Assembly: GCA_022605405.1 (NCBI GenBank)
Contig: JABYQQ010000003.1
Span: 1-64,000 of the forward strand
Origin: Earliella scabrosa
Taxonomy: Eukaryota; Basidiomycota; Agaricomycetes; Polyporales; Polyporaceae
DNA: 64,000 nt
Reading direction: 5' to 3'
The translations under genes and the position numbers were made by a program. Positions 44,488 to 55,736 of the stretch are shown here, in pieces (the first letter of the stretch is position 1; each line of letters starts with the position of its first letter). Below the pieces are notes generated by a model. It saw only the letters and a program-made list of their open reading frames with translations, was not told the DNA's origin and made no database searches.

Positions 44488-46240
44488 TCAAGGCTTCTGG
44501 TCAAGATTCTCCTTCCCGGTGCCTTGCTCTCCGCCACGCTGGTGTTCAGTTTCCCCCGAGCGCGCGGGTGTGAGCATCTCCGTCCAGCCACGCTCGTATT
44601 GGTTCGCAGGCTTGACCGCCACGCCCAGCTTCTGGGCGGCGAGGATGGGCCAGTGAGGCGTCCGGATAAGCTCCCGGGCGAGGAACACGACGTCCGCCTT
44701 CCCATCGCGCAGGTAGGCCTCGGCCTGGTCTGGCTCGGTGATCATCCCGACCGCGCCGATTGGCAGGTTGGGATACGCATTCTTCAGTTCCTCCGCGAAC
44801 GGGACCTATAGCGCGTCGCAAGCGTCAACATCGAACTGTGCCGTAAGTTCAAAGAGTCAATGGGCGGGGAACGCGAACCTGGTATCCCGGGCCGACGGCG
44901 ATCTGTTGCTGGACCCAGTTTCCGCCGGTGCTGCAGTCGATCAGGTCGACTCCGAGCCTCTGGAGCTCGCCAACGAGGATCTTGCTCTGCTCGATACCCC
45001 ACTGCTTCCACTCGCCGGACGCATCCTTCTCGGGCCCCTCGGCCCAGTCGGTCGCGCTGATGCGGTAGAAGAACGGCTTGTCCCAGGCTGCTCGGACCTT
45101 TTGGGCTACACGGAGCGGCCAGCGCATCCTGTTCTCGAGAGAGCCACCGTACTGGTCATTGCGGACATTGGAAAGCGGTGACATGAACTCGTGGAAGAGG
45201 TACCCGTGCGCGCCGTGAATCTCTATGAAGTCGTCTGGCGAGGGTGGCCCATAGGCGTCAGGCATGTGTACTCTTTGACATGACGTGAGAAGAGAGGTGC
45301 ATACAGCCAACTTGCTTGCAGCGTTCGACGGCCTCGACAAAGGCGTTCTCGACGCGGAGGATCTCTTCCTCGGACATCGGCACAGGTTTGGGGTACTGGT
45401 CCGAGAAGGGAATGTCGCTGGGGCCGGATACTGCCATGCAACGACGTGAGTTCGCAGTTCGCATCTATGGACTGCGACTCTAACCTCGATCTGGCCAGCC
45501 GCCCTCTTGCTCGCCAGCGACATAGGTCGGTGCGCGCCAGGACTTGGCCATGTCCGAGTGCACCCATGGTGCGTATGTGGAGGCCTTGCGTCCTGCATGA
45601 GCGAGTTGCACGCCGATGATTGTACCATGCGCATGGGTGAAGTCTACGATGCGCTTGAGGGGCGCAATCTGGCTATCAGTCCAAAGACCCTGTGTCGCCG
45701 TCAGCAGGTGTGTGCACCAGACCTAGGGGCGGACCTACCGCATCCTGTGGGGAGATACGTCCTTCTGGGACAACCGAGGTAGCCTCCATACAGATAGCGC
45801 CAACTCCGCGAGTGGCAAAGCCCTAACCAGATTGTCAGATGCTGCACCGCGCAAGCTCCGGATAGTGGACTCACGCCGATGTGCACGAAATGCCAGTCGG
45901 TCGCATGTCCGTTATCCGAGCTGTACTGGCACATTGGTGACTACGGAGCCGAGCTTAGCTGCTGTTGCCCCAGTGCGACCGATCTGAGCATGTACGCACC
46001 ACAAAAATTCTGTTCTTGAAAGTCACACCACGGATGTTGATCGATTTGAATAGTGTTGGGATCGTCGCATTCTGGGGGTATGTCGACTGCAACAACCAAT
46101 GCGGTCAGTCGGTTGGTTTGGTAACTCCCGAGTTCGACAGTTCAACCTACCTCGGAGTATGGGGCACCAATGGCTGGCTCATTGAGCGGGAGATATTGGT
46201 GTGCCCCAGGAACAGGCTTGTTGATGTACAACTGGGACAT
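44488..46240 (-). CDS. Old Yellow Enzyme-type NADH:flavin oxidoreductase (YqjM-like)
   Basis: FMN-dependent ene-reductase of the thermophilic-like (YqjM) class, reducing activated carbon-carbon double bonds with NAD(P)H. About seven exons. It starts [20 protein letters not shown], then [17 protein letters not shown] and [20 protein letters not shown], with the regulatory cysteine of the class in SPMCQY. Next are [40 protein letters not shown] (HxxH substrate-binding pair), [41 protein letters not shown] and [20 protein letters not shown]. The C-terminal tail after WTEMLTP is short, Gly/Glu-rich and probably disordered. The natural substrate is unknown. The start codon precedes SQLYIN; the first exon is about 90 bases. 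Confidence 0.92.
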
Positions 46241-46645
46241 GGCGCGAATAGCTGGAGATGGGCAAAGGCGGCGATGTTGTATGCGTAGTGTTACTGTCGC
46301 TGAGAACGATGTGCGTCTTATCGAGAGCATTCGACAATGTCTGGCTGGTTTAATACGCACCAGATACGAGCGTCCTGGACGATCGAGATGTCCAGTGACT
46401 GATCTGGCCGGAGTTGGACCGGTGAGCTTGTCTGCTTCCAACGCGATGACGACATGGGCTCCCATGCCCATCCGCGTTCCTCACAGTTCTGGCGGTCCGT
46501 CCGTCCCTTCTGCCTGCTCAAGTTTAATTCAACCACAGTTCTTCTTGATCATCAGCCCGACGCCCGAGGTTTGCGCTCAATTTTATGGTTGCCGTCTCTC
46601 GCGGATCGATATCGCTAACCGACCAGCCTACAGCTATAGCAAACG
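46241..46645. other. Divergent spacer between the OYE and fructosamine-kinase genes
   Basis: 405 bases between two start codons facing away from each other, so a shared promoter region. I see no distinct element. Frames open on the minus strand are an upstream extension of the OYE frame without recognisable content. Confidence 0.45.
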
Positions 46646-47795
46646 ATGGCGCACGCTCACCGAGTCTTTACTCGGATACTCGAACGCGAGCAGCCTGGAG
46701 TGACCCTGACTCAGGAGGGTGCCTCTATTCGATCATCGACCGGCCAACGTTACTTTGCCAAAATCGGGAGCACGAGCGATAGAGACCAATACATCGGAGA
46801 AGCAGAGTCGCTCAAGGCAATGTACCTGGCCGCCCCTGGCCTTGTTCCGAAGCTCATCGATTGTGGAACAATCGACTCCGAGTCCAAGGAGCGCGACAGC
46901 GATGTCGGCAGCCCGTACTTTCTGTCGGAATACAAGGACATTGGCTCTCTCAACAGTTCCGCCGCCAAAGTCCTTGGGAAACGGCTTGCCACAGAATTGC
47001 ATGTCTACAAGAGTACGGAGGGATTCGGCTTCCACGTCCCGACGTACTGCGGTGCAACCAGGCAAGATAATGGTTGGTTTGAGACATGGCCGGAGTGCTT
47101 CGATGCACTCATTGGCGGCCTTGTGGACAAACTTCGGGCACGAGGCGGTCAAGCGAGCTTGTGCTCGAAAGCAGAGGAGGTGCGGCAACGGTGAGTGTGT
47201 CAACGAGGTTGAAGATAGACCAAGCTTCTGACTCAGATCGCGATACTCTAAAGGGTGATTCCTGCCCTTCTCCAACCTCTCGTGATTGATCCTGTCCTAC
47301 TCCACGGTGATCTATGGGTAGGCCGGTACCCTCGCGAAAAATGATTTCCTCCTTCTGCTTACACATTCTTGCAGAGTGGCAACACAGGCGTTGACCGGTC
47401 TACAGGAGAGCCGGTCATATGTGATCCTTCGTCTTACTATGGGCACAACGAAGCAGAGTGCGTTGCCGTCGGCCATTGCTCTATGGCATTTGGTCATGAC
47501 AGCGACTTCCAGTCTAGCGATTGGTCGGATGTTCGGAGGGATACCCGAGGCGTTCTTCACGACATACCACGAGTATCTCCCCAAATCCGAGCCGAAAGAG
47601 CAGTACGACCTTCGACAGGAACTGTATCAACTGTACCACTACTTGAATCATACTGTGCTGTTTGGCGTACGTCTGCTTCGGTCTACACCTCCGAGTCGGT
47701 GTTTGACTTCACCGCGGATTTCGCAGGGCGGGTACGCAGGGAGCGCTCGCTCCAAGATGGATGTCCTCCTCAAGGCATTCCCATCGCAAGGTTGA
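46646..47795 (+). CDS. Fructosamine/ketosamine-3-kinase-like protein
   Basis: Phosphorylates sugars bound to protein amines, which destabilises the adduct; this is deglycation repair. Five exons, with 46646-47190 and 47254-47317 first. N-terminal lobe: SSTGQRYFAKIG (ATP lysine), EAESLKAMYLAAPGLVPKLI and FLSEYKDIGSLNSS. C-terminal lobe: LLHGDLWSGNTG (the catalytic HGDxxxxN loop), ICDPSSYYGHNEADLAIG (metal-binding Asp), RMFGGIPEAFFTTYHEYLPK, LYQLYHYLNHTVLFG and GGYAGSARSKMDVLL. The catalytic loop lies across the second and third exons and the Asp segment is also split by an intron. Size (about 300 residues) and order are normal for the family. Divergent from the OYE gene. Confidence 0.93.
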
Positions 47796-48093
47796 ACTGA
47801 TGGAAGGACGCCTGGAGGATGTGGCTTTTGAAATTGTCGTCGGGGGCATGTGAAGTTGCACAAGTGTAAGAGAGAGATAGAGAGCTGTTGTTTGGATTTC
47901 GCTGTATTCTGAAGATACACCAGAGACCTATGTAGCGCTATCGAGACCCAGAATCATCTGCAAGAAACTCGTGATACGATCTTTTTCGCATCCGGCACTT
48001 CCATCTAGTGCCTGCCTGTGTGGACGGGGGATATGTGAGCTGTGCTCCGAGGTGAGCAGAACAAGGGCAAACGACGTACCTATCGGTATATGC

Positions 48094-49579
48094 TTAGTAG
48101 GTCGAGCCAATGGGGCCAACCTTGATGTTCGAGAAGCTGACGGAGGCACCCGCGCTCTGGCTCTCGACGGTCGTGGGCTCGCCAGAGGTGGCAGAGCAGG
48201 GACCGCGGGAGATACCGGGGTTGGTGGAGGGGACGTCAGTGGGGTAGGCGCTGTCGAGCCAGAGCATGCCGGCCTCGTGGTCGTCCCAGATGGACATGAC
48301 GAGGGCCATACCCTTCTGGAAGGCGTTGCCCATCTGCGCGAGACCGCCGAGGGACTCGAACGTGTTGGTGTCGCTGAAGGCCTGCTTCTGGGCGCGGCAG
48401 AAGTCGTCGGTGATGGAGTCGAACTGGCCCATGCCGGGGATGTTCGTCTTCGAGTTGGCGATGACGCGTCCGTTCTGGACGTAGAGGCGGCGGATCTCGT
48501 TGAGCTGGCCCGAGGTCTGGTTGTTGTTCGTCAGGAACTGGGTCACGACCGTGAACTTCTGGCGGGTGTCGACGGTCTTGCCGGGCCCGAGGAAGGTCTG
48601 GTCGCCCATGCGCCACGAGTTGAAGTCGCATCCGTCCTTGTCGCAGACACCCTGGTAACGCTGGTCGCCGTCACCGCACTCGGTGCCCGAGCAACGCGTC
48701 TGGCCGGAGACCGAGCAGACGTGGGGCGTGACGGCAGCGCCGTTCTGGTTCGCCTCCCAGATGTCCATCTCGTTACAGCAGGTACCGAACTGGCCAGAGC
48801 CCGCGTTCGGGTCGCTGGGGTTACCAGCCCAGCCCTGGACGTTGGCCTATGGAACAGCAAACATGATTGAGTATCGTGCAGAGCAGTGACCTGCGAAGAA
48901 TGCGTACCTCGCCGTTGATGAACTTGATGTCGTGCGGGCACTGCGTGTCGCAGTAGCCGGTACCGTACTTGGAGCCAGCCTTGTTGTTGGGGAAGCGGGA
49001 CTTGCCACCGTCCGCGTCCATCTCGACGAAGTAGAGCGCGCCGTTGAGACCGCAGGGGAGGTTCGACATGTCGACGTCGAAGGTGAACTCCTGGTTCTTC
49101 AGGTTGAACATCTCGTAGGTGGTGTCATCCTGGGACATGAGGTAGACACGAGAACCGATGTTCTTGGAGTACGGGCCCTGGGTGATGAACTTGAGGTTGA
49201 GCTGGTTGCCGCTGGTGGTGATACCGTAGGTACCTGTCGCCCTGTTAGTGTCCCTCTCTGATGGTGCGAGCGGATCGCCAGACTCACCGGCGTAGTCAGC
49301 ACCGTCGAGGGCGCAGTTCTGCGCGCAGCGGGCGGGGTCGGGGCAGAGCGACGTGTCCCAGGTGTTGCCGGTGTAGCAGTTGTTGCTGCCACTGGTGGAG
49401 TGGAGCCAGCGCCAGTTGGCGTCGAGCACGATGGAGCGCTGCTGGGTCTGGCAGTTGCCGCGAGATGTGCAGTGCTGGACGGAGAGGCGAGGGTGGTTCT
49501 CCGCGGTGAGCGTGCCGACCTGCTGACCGTAGGCGGTCGCGAGGAAGGAGAAAGCGAAGAGGGCTGCTGCGGGGAACAT
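48094..49579 (-). CDS. cel7: Glycoside hydrolase family 7 cellobiohydrolase (CBH I), no CBM
   Basis: Secreted cellulase that cuts cellobiose from reducing ends of cellulose chains. Three exons (49579-49288, 49233-48908, 48846-48094) give 456 residues. The first 18 or so are a signal peptide ([18 protein letters not shown]), then [20 protein letters not shown], the usual mature start. The catalytic motif is NEMDIWEAN (Glu nucleophile, Asp, Glu acid/base) at about residues 230-238. Other signatures are [78 protein letters not shown] and [14 protein letters not shown]. The protein ends [14 protein letters not shown], so there is no linker and no family 1 cellulose-binding module. Confidence 0.96.
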
Positions 49580-49655
49580 GTCGATACCGGGAGTCGAGAG
49601 GCTTGTCGAGAGGCGACTGTGAGCTCGATGCTTGCTCTCGACGAGACATGGCAGC

Positions 49656-49662
49656 TTTTATA
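49656..49662 (-). promoter_or_regulatory. TATA box of the GH7 gene
   Basis: The minus strand reads ACTATAAAAGC about 77-83 bases before the start codon at 49579, a good TATA element at the usual distance for a strongly inducible fungal gene. Confidence 0.65.
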
Positions 49663-50960
49663 GTTGCCAGGACGCGTTTGTGTTCCTGACAGCGTTTACG
49701 AGCTTACGCTCGACATGCATACTGCTCCCTGTAGAACTCACAGCACACCCACCAAAGATGCTTGAACATCGTACCGTCGAAGGTGTTGAAACGGACAGCA
49801 GGTGCATGGCCGAGGTGAGTCCGAGGGGCGAAGTGCAGAGGCGCTGTGGCACGACCACTGTCTCGGTCGACTGCCGCACTAGAGATATTCAGTCAAACCG
49901 ACGAGCTGCCGAATTTTGGTAGACTCACTGGTCTCGAGGTAGGTGGTTTATTTTTAGATATGGTCTCGTTACATGGCCAGCAACGGACGGAGATAAACGA
50001 AGCACGGCGGCTGCATCCGACGAGCACCCGTTGCGCTTCGATCTGCCAAGCCAGGCGGCTTCCCGGTTGGGCTGTCGCGGACATTACTGCTGCCGCAAGG
50101 GAAGAATGAGAAGGACACCATGAAGCCAAAGAGCCAAGAAAACGCACCGGTGGAAATAAGTACACTCACCAACATAGTGGATCTGCCACCGAGACGAACA
50201 CCAGTATAACAGTCCAGGTGACGAGAGCTATATACGGCAAGTGTCGTGGTTGCTATCACCTGGTGTCGAGCGGCCTAGCAACTCCATCGATGCTGGCGGG
50301 CGCGGAGATTATGAGGGTCGTTGTGAATATGGATTGAGTGGGCCGCGTAACCTGCTGTACGTGTCGTCTCGTGAGTGTCCTCCGCGCGCATAGCATGAAT
50401 GGAAGTGGCACGGATTGATGCCTGAGTATTCGAAAAAGTGCAATGCTCGGATCGTAGACTGCGAGGTCAGTAATTAGGAGAGGTAGCCCCGAGGACCAGC
50501 CGCTTCGAGGACGACCGGAAACATGCAATCCTCGGGCGGACGCTGAGGACCATCAGCTTCTATGAGACACCTCGGTAGACCTCGGTAGGCATGGGCTCAT
50601 GATCGTGCCGGTGGGGGGATCGACAGTCATCTGTACACCCTCCCGAGAGTAGTGCATGCCTCGCCCGAATTGGTAGTACTGGTGGTTTCGGGTTGCTAAC
50701 GTTTACGCGCTTGCTCACCAGGCGGACGATGTAGCTATAGGCTTCAGCCTTACTGAGTTGGCAAATGTTCAGGCGACGTGCAACGAAGAGATTCTTGTTG
50801 GTGGCAGCTATGTTGAAGAGACGATATCCAGTGACATCTCAGCCCACCGAAAACAATCCATGATCCATCTGGGGTCGAGTCAGAGATGAAGCGCGGATTC
50901 GTAGAACTCATAGATCACATACAGAATGCAGTTCAGCTCACTGCGTCGACGTTCGCTCAT

Positions 50961-51058
50961 AATGCATGATGACCCAGACAAGACGTGACTAAAACCACGA
51001 CAGCGTTGAAATGCATGATGACCCAGACAAGACGTGACTAAAACCACGACAGCGTTGA
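50961..51058. repeat. Perfect 49-bp tandem duplication
   Basis: The unit beginning AATGCATGATGACCCAGACA runs from 50961 to 51009 and is repeated without mismatch from 51010 to 51058. Perfect identity points to a recent duplication. It lies in the spacer about 430 bases before the RPB2 start codon. Confidence 0.95.
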
Positions 51059-51492
51059 AGACGGTAGGCCGCAATCAAGAAATCCTACTTGAGGTGTGAC
51101 GAATGTTCCTATAATATTTGGGGTTAGACCACTATGACCCGACGGTGGGTGGATTTGCGAGTTCCGAAGTATGAGTCAAGAACGAGGCTCTCCGAGCGAA
51201 GCCAGAGCGAAACAGAGGCAGGCGCAGGGCAGGCGCTTACTGTACCAATGAGCGCTAATAGTTGGTCAGCGTGGACGCGTTCGAGCATGGACTCTCGCGT
51301 CGTCGACCACCATCGTCCACGTCCCCCTCCTTTGCCCGCCATCACCGTCCTCGGTCTTTCTGAGTCCACTCCTCTCGTCTTGGGACTATCTTACCGGGGT
51401 ATCACTGGGAAATTTCCGTCTACTACGTGCTCGACCTTGACCCTACCTCCATACACTCCTCTGGTTCTATCCTCTCCTAGACTCGACACACG

Positions 51493-54400
51493 ATGAGCCA
51501 AGGTATGGAACTTCCCCTCCGTTATGTCAGAGGAGCTCTCAAGCTGTACTTGCTCAGATTTCGATGCAACTCAAACGTCTTACTACGACGATGGCTATGG
51601 CATGGAGGGCGAGGGAGAGGACGAGTATGAGGAGATTACCCAGGAAGACTGCTGGACGGTCATTTCCAGCTTCTTCGACCAAAAGGGTCTGGTCAGACAG
51701 CAACTAGACTCATTCGACGAGTTCGTCCAAAACACTATGCAGGAGCTAGTGGATGAGAACGCGGACCTCATTCTGGACCAAGCGGACCAACATACGGGAC
51801 ATGAATCAGATGTGACCCGCCGCTACGAGATCAAGTTTGGACAGATCTACCTCTCTCGACCGACAGTGACCGAGGCAGACGGTTCGGTTGTCCCCGTCTT
51901 TCCCCAGGAGGCCCGTTTGCGCAATCTCACCTACTCTGCGCCACTGTATATTGAGATGAAGAAGAGGGTTCTAGTGGGTAGGGAAGACCCGGACAGTGCT
52001 ACGGGCGATATGTTGTGGGAGACAGAACAGGACGACACTCCTGAAGACGCCAGGAAGGTGTGGATAGGCAAGGTATGTGCACTATTCTATGCCCAGGCGC
52101 CACCGTTGCTTCACTGGTTGTATGCAGGTGCCCATTATGCTACGCTCAACGTATTGCATCCTCCACGAGCTGGGTGACCAAGAACTCTTTGACCTGAATG
52201 AATGTCCGTACGATTCGGGAGGATACTTCATCATCAATGGTTCGGAGAAGGTCCTCATTGCGCAGGAGCGTATGGCCACAAATCACGTCTACGTCTTCGC
52301 CAAAGCGCAACCCTCCCCAATCAGTTTCCTAGCAGAGATTCGTAGTGCTGTGGAGAAGGGTGGCAAGACTATCAGTCAGTTCCAAGTGAAGCTCTACCAT
52401 CGCAGCCAGGAGCGTTCGGTATGTCGCGGTTGTGCGCTTGCGCCTTCTCCATCGTTCATGACTTCGTTCAGTTGGGCAACGTGATGAAGGCCACCATCCC
52501 TTACATCAAGGTTGACATACCAATCTGGGTCGTCTTCCGTGCCCTCGGGGTCATCTCGGACCGCGACATCCTTGAGCACATATGCTATGACATGCAAGAC
52601 AATCAGATGTTGGAAATGTTGAAACCATGTATTGATGAAGGATTCGTCATCCAGGACAGGGAGGTTGGTATCTGTGCTTTGATTGTCCTCGTTGGTGATT
52701 GATCCATTCTTCTGTAGATTGCCTTGGACTACATCGGAAACCGTGGAACGACAACGGGCCTCAACCGCGAACGACGTCTCCGGTATGCCCAGGAGATCCT
52801 GCAAAAGGAGATGCTGCCGCACGTCTCCATGGCGGAGGGTTCTGAATCGAAGAAGGCCTACTTCTTCGGCTACATGATCCACCGTCTGCTCCTCGCCGCT
52901 CTCGAGCGCAGAGATCTCGATGACCGTGATCACTTCGGCAAGAAGCGACTCGATCTCGCTGGGCCTCTACTCGCCAACCTCTTCCGAATGCTCTTCCGCA
53001 AGCTCACGAAGGACGTATACCGATACCTCCAGAAGGTAGGACTTTCGCACGTCGGCCTCGCATCCTCCTCACAACTATGATTACAGTGCGTCGAGACCCA
53101 CAAAGAGTTCGTGTTGTCGCTTGCGGTCAAACACAACACCATCACAAATGGTCTCAAGTACTCTCTTGCCACTGGAAACTGGGGAGATCAGAAGAAGTCC
53201 ATGTCGGCGAAGGCGGGTGTCTCGCAGGTGCTGAATCGCTACACGTATGCATCTACCCTATCACATTTGCGCCGGTGCAACACCCCGCTTGGTCGGGAGG
53301 GGAAGATCGCGAAGCCCCGTCAACTACACAATACCCACTGGGGTATGGTGTGCCCTGCGGAGACTCCCGAAGGGCAAGCTTGTGGTCTTGTCAAGAACCT
53401 CTCCCTTATGTCTTGCATATCTGTCGGTACACTTTCGGCACCCGTTATCGAGTTCCTGGAGGAGTGGGGACTGGAATCACTCGAGGAGAATGCCCACGCG
53501 TCTACCCCGTGCACAAAGGTGTTCGTCAACGGTGTGTGGATGGGTGTCCACCGAGATCCGGCCAGTCTCGTCAAGACGCTCAGGAAGCTCCGTCGGAAGG
53601 ACGACATCAACTGCGAAGTGTCCGTCGTCCGTGACATTCGCGAGCGCGAACTCCGTCTCTACACGGACGCGGGCCGTGTCTGCCGACCTCTCTTCATTGT
53701 GGAGAACCAGCAGCTGCTCGTGCAGAAGAGGCATATCGAGAATCTCGCACGCGGAAAGGAGGATCCAACCTTCGAGTACAACTGGGACAGTCTCATCAAG
53801 GAGGGTGTCATCGAGTTGCTTGATGCCGAAGAAGAGGAGACCGTAATGATCTGCATGACGCCGGAGGACTTGGAGAACTCGAGATTGCAGGCTACGGGCG
53901 ACACCATGCATGATGAAGAGAACGACGATCCTTCTGCCCGCCTGAAGGCACCTACCATGGCCCACACTTGGACGCACTGCGAGATCCACCCCAGCATGAT
54001 CTTGGGTGTGTGTGCGAGCATCATTCCGTTCCCCGATCACAACCAGGTGAGTCATGGCAAGCTGTGCATAAGGTGGTATCATACTGACGTGCCTCCAGTC
54101 TCCTCGTAACACTTACCAGTCCGCTATGGGTAAGCAGGCCATGGGTATCTATCTCACCAACTTCCTGGTCCGTATGGACACCATGGCGAACATCCTCTAC
54201 TACCCTCAGAAGCCGCTCGCCACGACGCGGTCCATGGAGTACCTGCGCTTCCGAGAACTACCTGCTGGGCAGAACGCCATCGTCGCCATCCTCTGCTACA
54301 GTGGATACAACCAGGAAGATTCCGTCATCATGAACCAGAGCTCGATCGATCGTGGTCTCTTCCGTAGTATCTACTATCGGAGTTACATGGACCTCGAGAA

Positions 54401-55649
54401 GAAGAGCGGCGTCCAACAGCTCGAGGAGTTTGAGAAGCCCACACGCGACACAACCCTACGCATGAAACACGGGACCTACGACAAGCTCGAGGAAGATGGA
54501 CTCATTGCGCCTGGCACGAACGTCAACGGCGAGGACATCATCATCGGCAAGACCGCCCCTATTCCCCCAGATAGCGAGGAGCTTGGACAGCGGACACGGA
54601 CGCACACGAAACGCGACGTGTCGACACCGCTCAAGAGCACGGAGCAGGGTATCGTTGACCAGGTGCTGATCACGACGAACGCTGAAGGCCAGAAGTTCGT
54701 TAAGATCCGTGTCAGGTCCACGCGTATTCCCCAGATCGGCGACAAGTTCGCATCGCGTCACGGTCAGAAGGGTACGATTGGTATCACCTACCGCCAGGAG
54801 GACATGCCGTTCACCGCGGAGGGCATCACGCCCGACATCATCATCAACCCCCACGCCATCCCGTCGCGTATGACAATCGGTCACTTGGTCGAGTGTCTGT
54901 TGTCCAAGCTCGCCACTCTCATCGGAAACGAGGGAGATGCGACACCCTTCACAGACCTCACGGTCGAGTCTGTGTCGAAGTTCCTGCGACAGAAGGGCTA
55001 CCAGTCGCGTGGGTTGGAGGTGATGTACCATGGACACACCGGTCGCAAACTCCAAGCACAGGTTTACCTGGGTCCCACGTACTACCAGCGTCTGAAACAC
55101 ATGGTCGACGACAAGATTCACTCTCGCGCACGAGGGCCGGTGCAGATCCTAACTCGTCAGCCCGTGGAGGGTCGTTCGCGTGACGGTGGTCTGCGGTTCG
55201 GAGAGATGGAGCGTGATTGTATGATCTCGCATGGTGTGGCGGCGTTCTTGAAGGAGCGTCTATTCGAGGCTAGTGACGCCTACCGGCTGCACGTTTGCGA
55301 TATGTGCGTCCCTTTCCTCTTGTGCACCAAACGACGTACTCATGCATCTGCGATACAGCTGCGGTCTCACGGCTATCGCTAACCTCGTGAGTTGTCTATC
55401 GTGTTTGTCTTGGTAAGCATGGTACTGACTCTTCTATAGAAAAAGCAAACCTTCGAGTGTCGTGCGTGCAAGAACAAGACTGCATGTTCACAGATCTACA
55501 TTCCATATGCTGCCAAGCTTCTTTTCCAGGTATCTATCGCTCTTCTGTGTCATGTATCACATCGTGCTCACTCCAGACTCCAGGAATTGCAGAGCATGAA
55601 CATTGCAGCTCGATTATACACGACTTCGACAGGGCGTATTCGGGATTGA
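51493..55649 (+). CDS. RPB2: DNA-directed RNA polymerase II second-largest subunit
   Basis: Core catalytic subunit of RNA polymerase II. The first exon is ten bases (51493-51502, MSQ plus one base), then [18 protein letters not shown]. About ten exons follow. Hallmarks in order: [132 protein letters not shown] and [20 protein letters not shown]. The zinc finger is split over three exons: [14 protein letters not shown], then [20 protein letters not shown]. The C terminus is [14 protein letters not shown]. Length and motif order are those of a normal full-length subunit. Confidence 0.97.
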
Positions 55650-55736
55650 TGCATGGACTGTTCTTCCACCCGCTGCAGACAAGATGATATGCGTGTACTC
55701 TACATATGCTCTATTAGATATGGAATCATAGTGTAA

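Larger units (their letters stand above)
49580..51492. other. Long divergent region between GH7 and RPB2
   Basis: 1.9 kb between start codons facing away from each other. It contains the GH7 TATA box and a perfect 49-bp tandem duplication. Open frames on both strands are short and featureless. This is the longest gene-free stretch in the window and should contain the cellulase regulatory region on its left and the RPB2 promoter on its right. Confidence 0.5.

Noticed and set aside
47971..48870. 299-residue plus-strand frame opposite the GH7 gene
   Set aside because: Antisense shadow of a strongly codon-biased GH7 exon; Val/Gly/Ala-rich without any recognisable motif.
53477..55121. Long minus-strand frames inside RPB2
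   Set aside because: Antisense to conserved RPB2 coding sequence; no own signatures.
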